A stretch of 64,000 bases of DNA from assembly GCA_963995505.1 (NCBI GenBank), contig OZ023182.1:6254707-6318706 (forward strand), read 5' to 3'. A program made the position numbers and the translations under genes. How positions within the stretch are numbered: the first letter of the stretch is position 1; every line of letters begins with the position of its first letter. Below are positions 45,564 through 58,639 of this stretch, one piece after another. The notes under the pieces are model-generated. The model worked only from the letters and a program-made list of their open reading frames with translations, made no database searches and was not told where the DNA came from. Source of the stretch: Hypericum androsaemum. Lineage: Eukaryota > Streptophyta > Magnoliopsida > Malpighiales > Hypericaceae.

Positions 45564-48500
45564 CATCATTTGACACATATCTAAGGAGTCACAAATAATT
45601 TTAAAACAATATCCACTTGAGAAAAATGGTCAAATTTATGCTCGCCATTTTAAACCCTAACCTAACTTTACACTTGTAGAACGTTGGCGGAGTCATGGAC
45701 ACTTCCTGTTTACGTATAAGTTATATATATTCAAGCATATTCTATAGGTGCCAAGGCATTTTTCCGATCAATCAAGTCCTTTTTTATCAATCCTTATCTG
45801 TTTCTTTTCCCGAAACTATCGGTATCCGGACGAAAATGAAAAATCTAAATTTGAATTGCTCAGACTACAAAAAATGATTTTAAAAAATTCAAATTTTAAC
45901 ACAACTATTTTTTAGAGCTCGAAACTCAAGACTATTAATTAAATTAGAATCTGATTCATTTTATTGCACTTAGTTATTGCGATCGGTTGATTATGTGTAC
46001 CTGGCACATTAATCGATCATCTATACTCGCATGGTACCCATTGCGAAGCTCTTTATAACAAACATGGAGGATCAACTATTACCATTAAAGTCTAATCAAG
46101 TCCCCAAAAGATACAACTTTATTTGTCGAGTTCCTATCTAGCTATTCCTGGAAGATTATCCCGATTAAGTCCAACCCAACTTGCTAAATTTTACTGATAA
46201 ACAATACACATAGTAAAATCTTTCTAAAATGTGATATTCTCTAAATTGATAACTTCTATATACTCATAAAAAATTTTGATTCCAAGTTGGGACTAGTTTT
46301 AAAATTTAGTAATTATTCTATCATAATAGCTAATATTTTTTTCCAAAATCTTAGTTAGAAATATCGTTCCCAATTTTCGTAGTTGACATTAAAAAAAATA
46401 TTTTTTTACATATTTTTATGAATTTTATAAATATTTTAGATATAGTTTGTGATATACTTAATTGTTTGATTATTTTTACATCATCTTTCATCTTTTTAAT
46501 TGTCTTCAAATGATCAATTATTGGCTAACAAAATATCTTAATCAAGTATAATATTTGAATAATGTTAGATAATTAGTCCGGAAGGACAATTGCAAAATAT
46601 ATACAGACGCTCTTTTAATCATCAACTGTTGTAGTGGATGGGGCAATGCACTTCGAACAATCAACAGGACAGCAAATACGAATTGAAAATTTAATATAAT
46701 TGAAATCTTGCACTTGGTGCGGTTATTTCTCAGATGCTCCATTTGCACATGGCTGAGCCATTTGAATATAACTCAGTTAAAATTTGATAATTTTTTTGAC
46801 GTGGCATGATCCTATTCCTAATTCGTCATTTGACCTAATTAGTATTCAGATACCAAACAGTTTCGACGAAAAAAGTAGTATGATAGTATAGAAGCAATTG
46901 GTGCCTATTAGCTCCATTAGTGGAGGAAGGAGATTGAAGAGGACCCATCATGGAATGTCTGCCCAATTATGGATGTATCCTTAGCCATCTGATACTTCTG
47001 TTTCTATGGAGTGAAATGAACCATTTTTGTTGTTGGGAGTAACATGCTATATGTTTCCTTAATGGCTGGTGGGCTTCAGCCAAAATTATTGAACATTGGT
47101 ATCAGTTGGCACGTGCGACCAGGTACATCATACCTGATTACTATTCCTTGGCACGTGCGAAGTGGAAGTGTAATGCTGATGCATATGAACCGACCCATAT
47201 CGGCCACCGACCCTATTCTATGTGTTGTGGTCTTCTTCTCTTTTTTTCAGGTAGTGCCTTGTAATTTGCTCCGGATGTTGCAGTGTGGATTTTGTGTGTC
47301 CTGGGAGTTTAGTCAACTGTTAAGGACCCTACTCGTCATGATTATGTGTTATCAAGTCAACCCAAGATTGATTGTGGTTTTCTCCGGATCGATCTATTGG
47401 TGCATCAAATCGTACTTGCAACCCAGATGTGTAATTTATCTTTTTTTTTTCAAAATTGTCTTAAAAATTATTTGTGAAAAAGAAGAAAAGGTAAAGTTGG
47501 TTTGATATTTACGATCTTAAAAGTAGGACATCCTTTTAAATAAACCGACGTGTGCTGATCCATCGAATTCAAATTTTATTGACCTATTTGTGTGTATTTA
47601 TGGTAACCTTTCTCAGTATTCCAGTGGATCCATGTATAAAAAGAGTTCTTATCGACTAAAATATATATTTTAATTTTCTTGTTTGAAAACCTTTACTCAT
47701 AAACACAAAACCAATATACACACTTCACCAAGACAACTAGGTTGAAATTTTTGGAAAAAAAAATCATAATATTCTTGGGTGAGTGTCAAATTGAGAGAAA
47801 TTATGAATACTAGATAGGACCTCAAAATCTAAGGAATTAGTTAAGGTCTGTCGGTGAGACGATGGGAGATAAACTTCATCGTCGAGAAAAAAATAATCTG
47901 GATCACCAGTTAAGGCGAAGGGATAGAGAATTCGTCGCTATCTCAGTTGTGCTACCGGAGGCTATAGGACGTCGGAATAGGAGAGTACTCATCATGGGGT
48001 GAGCTGAAGTTTGTTGAGAATCTCACATTACTTAGTACAATAGTAGCAGACTTGTTTATAAGTGTTGAAAACTCACCAACTTATTGTTTGAGTTGGATAT
48101 GAAAATTTGAAGAAAGTTGAGTATGAATCTCACATAGTCTGTGTATGTTCCTTGGATGTTGCCACCTTTCTTTCGTCTATAGTACACATATACTCTTAAT
48201 TCGGACAAGAATTAAATAATTTGGTAAGTATCTAAATATCATTTAATTTCAGAAAAAATATAGAAGCATCATGTTCGAGAATATCTTGTAAAGACTTTGT
48301 ACTGGCCGAGCAACTAAAATTTGCATTAAAAAAGGATGGAAACCTGTAGTTACAGTTCCCCAGTATCGATCTCCATGTTCAAGAATATCTTCTTAAGATT
48401 TTTACAGGCCCATCTGCTAAAATTTCCTTTAATTGAAGCTATCCGTAAAGGAAGGTTGGTGGAATCGCTTTTGACATTAAATAACAATTGGTTGTTTAAT

Positions 48501-49205
48501 GCAAGAAAGATCAGCCAATTGTGTTACGAAACCACCATCTGTTTCCATCACTTCTCTTTGATGGCCTATACGCAGCAAAGAGAAAACTATAAAAGTCTTT
48601 TATTTTCCGAGAACAAGGACCGTTAGTTAATCTATATGTTTGATGGTTATACTCGACCGGTCCTAATTGCCATTTCTATTGATAATGTGGGGCATCAAGA
48701 ACACTAAACTAGGTCTTAGCAACTTAGACGTTGCTACCTACAGCCACTGTGGTTTACCACAAACCAACAAGTGATGGTGATACAAACCCTGTTCCATTTT
48801 CTAGATTCCTCCATTCCCAAACAGTCCAACTTTATCTTCTCATAATGCACCTCCCCCTGATCAACATCAACTTTCCGTATCCGCGAATATTTAAATTTCA
48901 ATACTACCAATCCTCCAATTATTTCATGCCCCATAACGATACATTACCTTTTGATTCAACCAAAAAGCCAAAGAGAAAAGCTACCATCAATATCAATTCC
49001 AAGTATTTTGAGATTTAGCTGCTGCACCACCGATCTGTCTCCATTATATAGTGGAGGGACCAGCTCCACCATTTTGGCTCGCACCATGCATACTTGTTTC
49101 CGCCTATATAAAGAGATCGCCCTGGGACGTTTTTGGTATCACTTTTAGGAAAGAAAAAAAACCACATATACATCCTTTCTACTTACAAATTCGAACTCCG
49201 ATACA
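45564..49205. other. AT-rich intergenic DNA upstream of NPF6.2
   Basis: No gene, RNA gene or complete transposon was recognised in 3.6 kb. Frames such as 47044-47505 lack homology signs. The stretch near 47990-48180 looks LTR-like (GTTGAGAATCTCACAT) but is not supported by a second copy. A TATA box at 49105 belongs to the next gene. Confidence 0.55.
49105..49112 (+). promoter_or_regulatory. TATA box of the NPF6.2-like gene
   Basis: TATATAAA in CGCCTATATAAAGAG, about 100 bp upstream of the inferred start codon. Confidence 0.6.
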
Positions 49206-51935
49206 ATGGTTAGTACATATAGTTTTGACTAAGTATATCGTTTTTCAGAGAGTTAACTTAATTATCGTGCGTTAAACATTAACGAAGAGTGTGTAACTTA
49301 TTTTTCGTATGTCGTTTATAAATATTTCTCTTTCGTTTAAGTATGTTGTTTGTCGTTGGAACGGATATGGTTCGTCGAATTGATAGTGAAGTAAGTATAT
49401 GAACATATATTCAGGATGGGAAAATGAGTTGGAGTGTCGCGGATACAGTAGACTACCATGGTTTCCCAGCTGATAAGTCAAAGACAGGTGGTTGGGTCCC
49501 TGCTGCTCTAATTCTAGGTTTGCTAATTATACGCCAAATTTTATTTTCTTCGTTATTTTTAATTTATTTTATGCTCTAACAAAAATTTTATGCTATTATT
49601 AGACGTGCCGGGATCCTTAATTTATTTATTTTTGCAGGGATCGAAATAATCGAGAGGCTTTCGACTATGGGAATAGCAGTGAACCTGGTGACGTATTTAA
49701 TTGGTACGATGCATCTACCGAGTGCAACCTCAGCGAATGTAGTTACTGATTTTCTGGGCACTTCCTTCCTCCTTTGCTTGCTTGGTGGTTTTCTCGCCGA
49801 TTCCTTCCTCGGCAGATTTAAGACAATTGCAATCTTCACCATCGTCCAAGCACTGGTGCGTTATAAGAATTCCGCCAACAATACAACGAAATAATTAAAA
49901 AATCGATGTTGATGATAAAAATATAACCAGGATGGAGAAACTCGACCTTTAAAATATAGATACACACCAAAATTATTTACGGAATAAACAAGAAAAAAAA
50001 TAAAGATTTACATAAGGAGAGAGAAGTATTATTGATGAATTATGTTGCGTGAGTAACTAATGTATTAATAGTCCAACCTTAATATAACCTTTGAGTTACC
50101 ATAAGTCAACTTGTAATATAACCAGAAATCCTTGTAAATACTAATTGACGAGGATGAGATCTCTCAATTTTGAGTCATTTTTTGACATTTTAATCCCGAC
50201 TAGTGAGATGAAATTATACGTTAATTAACCCATGCAGGGAACTGGAATACTAGCAACCGTAACGAAGCTGCCACAGCTAAGGCCACCTCCGTGCGACCAC
50301 CACAACCATGCAAACTCCTGTGCACCGGCGACCGGATTCCAAACGGGAATGCTCTACATTTCCCTGTACCTAGTCGCACTAGGCACCGGCGGCCTCAAGT
50401 CCAGCGTCTCCGGGTTCGGGTCCGACCAGTTCGACGACAAGGACGAGAGGGAGAAAACCCAAATGGCCTTCTTCTTCAACCGGTTCTTCTTCTTCATAAG
50501 CCTGGGGACGCTAATGGCAGTAACCGTGCTCGTGTATATACAGGACGAAATTGGCCGAAGCTGGGCTTATGGGATTTGCTGCGTCTCCATGGTTATAGCC
50601 ATAGTTGTGTTCCTTTCCGGGAGAAAGAGGTACAGGTACAAGAAGAGCCATGGGAGCCCGATCGTTCACATTTTCCAAGTCATTGTTGGCGCCATTAGGA
50701 AGAGGAAGATGAACCTTCCTTATGATATTAGCTTGTTGTATGAGAATACCCCGGAGTCCACGAGAATTCACCATACCGAACAGTTCCTGTAAGACTCTCG
50801 TTAAGATAGAACAACCATTTGCCCTACTCGAAGGTTTACTGAAACAATAATGCAGGTTCCTCGACAAAGCGGCGATCGTTGCGGAGGGAGATATCGAAGG
50901 TAACGGGTCGGTTCGGAACCCGTGGAAGCTGAGCTCGGTGACGAGGGTGGAGGAGGTGAAAATGATGGCGAGATTGTTGCCTATTTGGGCAACAACCATA
51001 CTGTTCTGGACCTCGTACGCGCAGATGATCACGTTCTCGGTTGAGCAAGCGTCCACCATGGAACGATCCATTGGAAGCTTCCAAATCCCTGCTGGCTCTC
51101 TGACCGTCTTCTTCGTCGCAGCTATTTTGATTACCTGTGCAGTTTATGATCGCTTTGTCATGCCTTTTTGGAAGAAATGGAAAGGGAAAGAAGGTACCTA
51201 TCGACCTAATTGCCACAATAACCAACACTTTGTTCCGAGTTCAAATTATAGGTTATTCGGTTGGTAAATTTTTCGTACTTAGTGAATTAGACCCCGACAT
51301 CACAATATTAGCATTTTTCAAACAAAGTTCGTCGTTACAAAGTTTGCATGGACTTTTCTCAATGATACGTAATTGTTTTCGACGTTGCAGGTTTCAGTAA
51401 CCTGCAGAAAATAGCGATCGGCCTTGTCCTATCGACAATGGGAATGGCAGCAGCAGCACTAGCCGAAACGAAACGCCTATCGGTAGCGAAAGAATCCGGT
51501 GGAAGCAGCCACGCAATCCTCCCTCTAAGCGTCTTCCTTCTGATCCCACAGTTCTTCCTTGTGGGTTCAGGTGAAGCATTCATATACACAGGCCAGCTCG
51601 ACTTCTTCATAACCCAGTCCCCCAAGGGGATGAAGACCATGAGCACGGGTCTGTTCCTTACGACCCTTTCGCTCGGGTTCTTCGTCAGTAGCCTGCTCGT
51701 CATGATCGTTAAGAGGGTCACCGGAACCGACGGTGGTCAGGGCTGGCTAGCTGATAATATCAACAATGGACGTCTTGATCGCTTCTACTGGCTTCTGGCC
51801 GTTTTGGGGGTGGTCAATTTTCTTGTCTATATGGTCTGTGCCACGTGGTACAAGCCGAGGAACGCGAAACTTGGAGGGTTGCAGATGGAGGATGGGATAA
51901 GTAATGGACATTCTGGTGGTGAAGACAAGTGCTAG
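49206..51935 (+). CDS. NPF6.2: NPF6.2/NRT1.4-like nitrate transporter
   Basis: Six coding exons: 49206-49208 (ATG only), 49415-49517, 49638-49855, 50238-50788, 50856-51193 and 51391-51935. All are GT-AG with consistent phases, giving 585 aa. A 12-helix proton-coupled transporter of the NRT1/PTR family in the plasma membrane. The proton-coupling motif ExxER is seen as E38-I-I-E41-R42. The threonine in GRFKTIAIF (T98) lies where NRT1.1 has its phosphorylated T101. Long family blocks are present: GTGGLKSSVSGFGSDQFDDK, PWKLSSVTRVEEVKMM, FSVEQASTMERSIGSF and IYTGQLDFFITQSPKGMKTM. These favour the NPF6.2 group, which in Arabidopsis moves nitrate in petioles. The NRT1.1 nitrate-binding histidine is a tyrosine here (Y346, in FWTSYAQM). 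If the ATG-only exon is wrong, translation could start at 49424, four residues later. Confidence 0.9.
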
Positions 51936-52074
51936 AGAGGTTAAGTAGTTGTCTGGTTGGACGGTGTTGCCTACTGTAGCTCTGTGTCATAATATTATAG
52001 GTTTTTTAGTAGTGTAATTTGGTAATCTGTTTCTTTTGTATGTTAATTAAGCATGAGAATAGTGCGGTAATGAT

Positions 52075-54032
52075 GACACTTTTTTAGCACAAGCAGACTA
52101 TATTCTTTGTCGGACTCAAAGTAGAGTGTTTTTACGCTCGTGTTGTTCGACAATTCTCAAAAAGAACGAGAACTTTCTTCAAGAGAACATTCATCAAACT
52201 AATCATCACCAAAAATATCAAATTCCTCCAATGTCTCATTATTTTCAACTTGTTGAATTTCAAACTTCGGTTCAATAACCTCAACTTCAATGATAGGCCG
52301 TATCGTCCATTGCTCCCTTGCAATTCTAGAATTACCCAACTTACTCAATTGTTGTTGTAAACCAACCAATTTGGTCTTTTCTCTCTCCCTAAGTGGGGCG
52401 CTTCTCTCTCTCTAAGTGGAGCTTATCCTAGGCTTTTAGTCCCTTCCTTTCTTTTTCCAATCCGCCGCCTCCTCCCCCAAGATACCATCCATCCAGCCTC
52501 CATCAGTCCCAGCCTTTCTTCGTCCAGCCTCCTCCCTCTGCCTCGTCATCTTCGCAACCTCGTCAGCCGTTCTCTGCCTCGACCGCCGTTCTCCATAAGT
52601 CATCTAGTTGCCGTCAGCCTAGCTCATCGTCTCGCCATCACTCACCTCTCACCTCTGCTGGCCTGACCAAGCCTCCACGACCTTAGCCCAACCTTGTCGC
52701 CTTCCCTCTCCTGTCTCGACTTCCTCCCTATTACCTCCTCTGCCTCATCGCCCACCTTGTCGTTGCCGGTTCTCACCCTCTCCAACTGGGTCACCGGTCA
52801 CAGTTGCTGCTGTCCGTCGAGTGAGGTCGACCGGAGGGGTTCATCACCGGGTGGCCTCCCTTCCAGTCTGATGGATCCTGTGTGCCTTTGCTTTATTTTC
52901 TTTCTTTTGTTCCTGTGTGTGGCTCATGTTAGTGCTTTTGTTTGCTTTTCCTTCTTATGTTTATTTGCTTCTATTTTTGTTTGGTTCGACAGTTGTCTGA
53001 TCTAAGATCTTTTCGGATCTCGTTCCCTGATCGATGGTTGCAGATGGAGAACCTTGTCTCGGTCAATTTACGTCGACCTTGGCTCTCATCTGAGTGCATA
53101 TCGAATATATTCAGATGCCCTCTTGATGATGTCTTGAGGTTATTAGCTGAAACTTATTTCGGTAGAAATTTGCCCCGGTCGTTAGCCTTCGTATTTTTTC
53201 GACTGCCCATCGCACCCCCCCTGTGCCACCCTGCTGCCATCGGTCTGGCTTCGTTTTCTGTTTGGCTTTCTTGTCTTATGTCTGTGTACTTTTCTTTATC
53301 GCTCTGTAACTCATTTATAATATAGGCTACAAGCCACTTTAACCCTAAAAAAAACCATTATACCTTGCATTTTATGCATCCAGGCTTCCAAGATATCCAA
53401 TCTATCATGGTCAATCATACTGCAAACTTTTCAACCTCTTGGTACCAATATGTAATTTACCACCTCGCCAATTTTCTGAAACAGTCACAAATCTCTCCCG
53501 AAATTCACAATCAGACTTCTATTTTGAAAATTACCAAATAGTCTTCAGAATTCACTCAATTTCACAATCAGCTCCAGGAAGACAATCACCACAGGGTCGC
53601 GGCAGGGTTGAAACTGCTGTATTAGGCCGGTCACCAGTCTGGGCGGCGAGACTGGTGGCAATGGGCCTCGGATAAGGTCGGCGGTCGTGAGAAACCCTCG
53701 GTCGGGTTCATCTCTCCTCCTCGCACAAACGGCCCGGTACAAAGGAAAAATAAAGGTGGCCTGCGAGGATAGTCGACGGCAGTGCGGGGGAGTCAAGGGA
53801 CTTCGGGCTGAGGTCGGCTGGATGATGAGGCGAAGTTCGCCCCGGAAATAGCAGGTGGCCGAGACAGGTTGACGGCTCTTCTTCCTCTCCTTCGGAGCGG
53901 CGGCGGTGTCGGGTGCAAAAGCCCTGATCAAGAACTCTCTCTTTCTTTTTTTGAAATTTTTTTCAGAACAGCAAACCAAAACTTCACCGAGTAGAACAAA
54001 CTCTGATCTGGAACGACGAAGCTCTGATACCA
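52075..54032 (-). mobile_element. Truncated LTR retrotransposon (leader and gag start), minus strand
   Basis: On the minus strand a primer binding site TGGTATCAGAGC (54032-54021) is followed by a leader and a short gag-like beginning (MIDHDRLDILEAWMHKMQ at about 53412-53359). After an interruption come NSRIAREQWTIRPIIEVEVI and QVENNETLEEFDIFG, ending near 52140. This order (iMet primer site, then a gag N-terminus) suits a Ty3/gypsy chromovirus-like element, but no enzyme domain is left to confirm the class. The ORF at 53545-54033 is leader sequence rather than a protein. Confidence 0.55.
52380..53355 (+). other. Insertion inside the truncated retroelement
   Basis: About 1 kb separates two parts of what appears to be one gag-like frame. 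It starts with CT-rich and pyrimidine-rich GC sequence, ends in AACCCTAAAAAAAACC, and resembles a polyadenylated insertion such as a truncated LINE-type copy. A clear target duplication was not found, and its frames (52694-53325) have no recognised domain. Confidence 0.4.
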
Positions 54033-54830
54033 CCTAACGTAGCGTAGCAGAAGCAAAAAATGAATAAATGGGATATGACAATTTTGACATGGAAATTGTT
54101 TAGATAGAACTAGATCGAAAGGGGCTCAATGTATCGTCTAACTCTCTAGGTTATCTCAAAGACGGTTTTGAGCGTGTCACAGCTCGATGAAGAAAAGGGG
54201 TTGGGAAACACGGCTCGGCCGCAACGAAAGAGAAACGCTCTTTCCAGAAAATCTTTCAGGTTTAACAATAATCAACTGTGTATTCTAGCACCAAAACTAC
54301 GAGCTACCGACCCTTATATAGAGCTAGGGTTAATTCTAGAATCCTAAACAATTTATAATACCTAATTAACTCATTAATAATAATAAAATTTTAGATAAAT
54401 ACCTCGCAGTGTTAGACCAAAATAACTAGATAAATATCTAATAAACCTAAATATAACGTGCATACGTCATGAAGATTAGCAGAATAGACTGAGTCCGGAG
54501 TAAAGGGGTCATTCCGAATCATTTGGACTGAAAGACAGATACTGGCATGTCACGTTTATGACACCGGCAAGCCCATTTATATGATAATGGCCCGCGTGCT
54601 ATGATACCAGCAAGCCCAGTTAGCGATAACGGCATGTTGGTGATCTCCTGCCGCACGCGGACTTTTTCAATTTTGTCCCCGAGTTATAACTTTTTTGCAA
54701 AAAAGTTCCTGCGTATCTTCACTCCAAATGGTTCGGAATGGACCCATTTCAGACCCAATTCAAGCCCGAAGATTAGAAGCTCTTTTATTCATGGTAGCAG
54801 ATGCAGGGGTTGACCTTTTCCTTTTTTTTT
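54033..54830 (-). repeat. Probable LTR of the truncated retroelement
   Basis: Lies directly upstream (minus strand) of the primer binding site and contains a TATA-like TTATATAGAGC near 54313. The far edge is not defined because no second LTR is in view. Confidence 0.45.
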
Positions 54831-56371
54831 GGTGGAATCCTTTTCCATTTTCTTAAGAAGATGAATTGACTACTTCAATCTCAATGTTTCGTCAAATAGT
54901 CAAGCGGCGATCAAGAGTCAAAGCTATAAAATCCGGATTGGGGGGGACCAAGATTCGTAGGCCACGCGTCCATTGCGGAAAGGGCGTAGCCCATGGGCCC
55001 TGGATTGTAGCCCAAATTAAAATGCATTATCAGCCAAAAAATGAAAGGGAGAAACGACCACAAAATTCATTATTTAAAAACTGGCATAGTCCACTTTATG
55101 CAATAATATAATACGGTAAAGGCGATGAGAAATTTATTTTTTAAAAGAAAATTTCTGATTCAAGTCTCATAAATAAAAAATATCGTTATAATAATTATTT
55201 ATAAATAAAATTCGACAGTACTAATTATATAATTAATTTTTTTTACTTTTCGCCAAATACTTTTATGTTTACGATAAAACTGCAGATGTGAATGGGTGGA
55301 CAGACGGGGAGGTGAAAAGTATAATGTTCCGTACGAATTTCTCGTGTTAGAGTAGAGAGAAGAGGCGCTTATTTCTGTCTTTTCTAGGTACAATAAAAAA
55401 GGATGCCAATCAAAATAACTTTTTAGTGGAAATATAATTATCAAAATTTTGGTACAAATAATTTATCAACAAAATTATGAAGCGAACTATGTATTATCGA
55501 CCAAAGAAATAAATAAACTTTAACTATTAATTATATTTCTTTAGTAAAGTTGTCCTTTTTTTCTAAGATGGGTTAACTATTAAATATACCAACTACTTAA
55601 TGAAAATTCCCCTGCCAGCCAGCTGGCTAATCAGTAATCACCAGCCCCGTGACTAAAAATCTTGGAATAATATCTGGACATTAAATGATTAAAATATTCC
55701 GCCTACCAACTTTGATTGGATTAGGAAAAGTAATTTAAAAAGAACGAAAGAAAAGGGCCACAGACACAAAATAAATAAATAAAAACTGACATTGACAGTC
55801 CATTGTAGGTCTCATTGCTTCTCCACCGCTAACATTGCGGCACTAACCAAAAACCACCCAAGCTAATTACTCACCAATCTCAGACGATTCATATTCAGTG
55901 CACCATTGTGGAGGGCAATTGTTGGTCGATGTACTCTAAAAAAACGCTTTACTGTGTATTTAGATGATTTGAGCAGATTAGTCTGTTCCGATGTATCTGT
56001 TCAACTCAGATTTCTGATTGTGGAATAAAAGTCAGGGGACACTCCTCATTTATACCCAAAAAAAAAAAATCACCGGTCCCTCTCCCCAACTAAATCTATA
56101 TTAATTGGATACCAAAGAGTAACACGGTAATAAAAGGAATTTTGTTATATTCTGTAGTCGTTCGGACATGGTGTCCGAATGACACGTGATTTGGGGAAGA
56201 CAAAGGAACGACTAACCGATAGACTTTTGGTTAGATTCTGTGAACCACCACCATACAATACACTAACTGGTTGTGTCAAAAGAACAGAGAAAAACACAGA
56301 TCCCCAGCCAGCTGCTAAAACATTGCCACACCTGAACCACCCACTAGCTTCCTATGTGCTCTTTCAAGCAG
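54831..56371. other. Intergenic, upstream of the GT14 gene
   Basis: AT-rich sequence with no recognised gene or complete repeat. The final few hundred bases are presumed promoter and 5' UTR. Confidence 0.55.
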
Positions 56372-58348
56372 ATGGAAACACTTACCAAGTTGCCATTGAA
56401 GAAGAAGCAAAGATGGTATCTTTTCTTAGCATCCTCGCTCTTGATCTTATCCCTTCTCCTCCTCGCCACCATCACTCCCTCCTCCTCCTCCTCCTCGACG
56501 ACCCACTTGGGATTCCTCAAGTATTTCCACAAGAGGAGGCACCCCAAGGAGGCTCCACACTTTGTGGAGTCAAAATTGGAGTCTTTAAGCTCAAAGACTC
56601 GGTCTTTGGGGGTGCCCAGACTGGCTTACTTGGTGTCGGGCTCCTCCGGCGACGCGGCCAGCCTGAGGAGGATGGTGATGGCGCTGTACCACCCGAGGAA
56701 CCAGTACATTGTGCATTTGGACCTCGAGGCGTCGGCCGAGGAGCGGCTGGAGCTGGTCAGGTGGGTGAGGGGTGAGGAGGTGTTTAGTGAGGTTGGGAAT
56801 GTGAGGGTGATTGTGAGGTCCAATTTGGTTACTTATAGGGGCCCCACTATGGTCAGTAATACCCTCCATGCTGCTGCTATCTTGTTGAAGGAGGGTGGGG
56901 AGTGGGACTGGTTCATCAATTTGAGTGCTTCTGATTACCCTTTGGTGACCCAAGATGGTATATTTGCTTGCTTGATGGTTTATGTGTTCTGTTCTTGTAT
57001 TGCCACGACTAATCTAGGGTCGAGTTGTTCTTTTCTTGTTTATGATGATATCAGAGATGGACTTAGCTTGTAATGCATTCTATTTTTTAAGTTAGATTTG
57101 GTAATCACACCAGACTAATTATGTATATGAACTTGTCTAATTGATTAGTCTCGGCTTGTAGCTGCTCTTCCTTTGTCCATCTCGGACGCGCTGTGCCTCC
57201 TGGTGTCGACGTACTGGTTCGTTTGATTAGTCCAAGTCATATTTGCAGATAATTTCTGTAATCTTCCTGCAACTGTTTTCTTGTTATCAGTTTGGTTCTG
57301 AACATTGAATTGGTTCTTCCAGTGCTCATGTTCAGTTCTCTCTAGCTTCAAATTCTTAGTCTTCCATAACAACAGCATCTTCATTTTGGTCCAAGTTGAC
57401 GTAACAACGCATACAGCTTCGGTTGATGATCCCGTGGACTGATTCAAATGCTTCCCTTTTTATGTGACAGATCTGCTGCATGCTTTGTCTGGTATTCCAC
57501 GAGACCTTAATTTCATTGAGCACACAAGCGACATTGGTTGGAAAGAGTATGCGGTTGATCCATTCACTACATTGTGCTTGTTGTAGTTGATTATATGTTC
57601 TTAATATGGTATTTTCCTCCTAAACTCTGCAGATTCCAAAGGGCCAGACCTGTTATAATTGATCCAGGTCTGTATTCTCCCCAAAAGTCAGATGTCTTCT
57701 GGGTGTCAGAAAAGAGGAGTGTCCCAACTGCTTACAAGCTGTTTACAGGTAACAACATAATGATCGAACCGTGAATTACTATGGCTAATATGAATATCAT
57801 GTGTGCCCTCGACCGTACATGTGATTCGGGTGGTTGTAAATTTCTCAGGATCTGCCTGGATGATGCTCTCTCGCGCATTTATCGAATATTGCATATGGGG
57901 ATGGGACAGCCTTCCGAGGATAATCCTTATGTATTACTCGAATTTTCTCTCTTCGCCAGAGGGGTACTTTCACACAGTAATTTGCAACTCGGAGGAGTTC
58001 CGAAACACTACTGTTAATCACGATCTTCATTTCATCTCTTGGGACAACCCTCCGAAGCAGCATCCGCATTTTCTCACCGTTGATGATTACCAGAGGATGG
58101 TCGACAGCAATGCCCCCTTCGCAAGGAAATTCGCCAACAGCAACGACGATGTCCTTGACAAGATTGATTCGGGTATTCTGGGACGCAGTAGCCCTGATGC
58201 ATTTGTTCCCGGTCGTTGGTTCAACAGTCGAGGAGTCACCAACCTAAACACTACCAAACTTAAGCCTGGTCCTGGTGCTAAAAGGCTTAAGAAACTGATA
58301 ACTGGTCTTTTATCAGCAGAAGATTTCAAGTCAATGCACTGCATCTAA
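56372..58348 (+). CDS. GT14 family beta-glucuronosyltransferase (GlcAT14-like)
   Basis: Four exons: 56372-56957, 57471-57546, 57633-57748 and 57849-58348, all GT-AG with matching phases; 425 aa. A short basic N-terminus is followed by one signal-anchor at about residues 15-36, so the protein is a type II Golgi membrane protein. The GT14 (Core-2/I-branching) fold begins near VPRLAYLVSGSSGD. Conserved blocks are NQYIVHLDLEASAEER, EWDWFINLSASDYPLVTQDD, RPVIIDPGLY, SAWMMLSRAFIEYCIWGWDS, YFHTVICNSEEFRNTTVNHD and FARKF. Plant members studied so far add glucuronic acid to type II arabinogalactan of arabinogalactan proteins, so wall-glycan synthesis is the likely role. I chose METLTKLPLKKKQRW as the start; an ATG six codons earlier is also in frame. 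Intron 1 carries a minus-strand shadow frame. Confidence 0.9.
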
Positions 58349-58639
58349 GTTTCTTCATCATGCTCAATGCCGAAGAGAATGCTGGACGAATCACACTGCT
58401 CATTTCCAAGGCGGAAACTCCTACTCGCGAGGCAAGGGAACCGATGATCTTATACAAGCTAAGCAGGACAAAGGAAGTAACCAGTGTCCAATATACAAGC
58501 TATACATGTCTCATAGATCAGTAAAGTGCATATAACAGAAGCAAATTGTAGTCGCTAAACGGCGCGTTAACATTTATGATGATATATAACCTGTTTCATG
58601 GTTTATCATCTTGCTTGTAATGTTTCATTGAAGCTTATG

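Noticed and set aside
47044..47505. 153-codon frame upstream of NPF6.2
   Set aside because: Hydrophobic and low in conserved features; no splice or homology support.
47990..48180. Possible solo LTR (GTTGAGAATCTCACAT...)
   Set aside because: Only the start looks LTR-like; no end, TATA pair or target duplication could be set.
52694..53325. Frames of about 100-127 codons rich in Ser, Cys, Leu and Phe
   Set aside because: They lie in the presumed insertion in a truncated retroelement and show no domain.
53545..54033. 162-codon minus-strand frame starting at MVSELRRSRS
   Set aside because: It begins inside the primer binding site and covers the retroelement leader, so it is unlikely to be translated.
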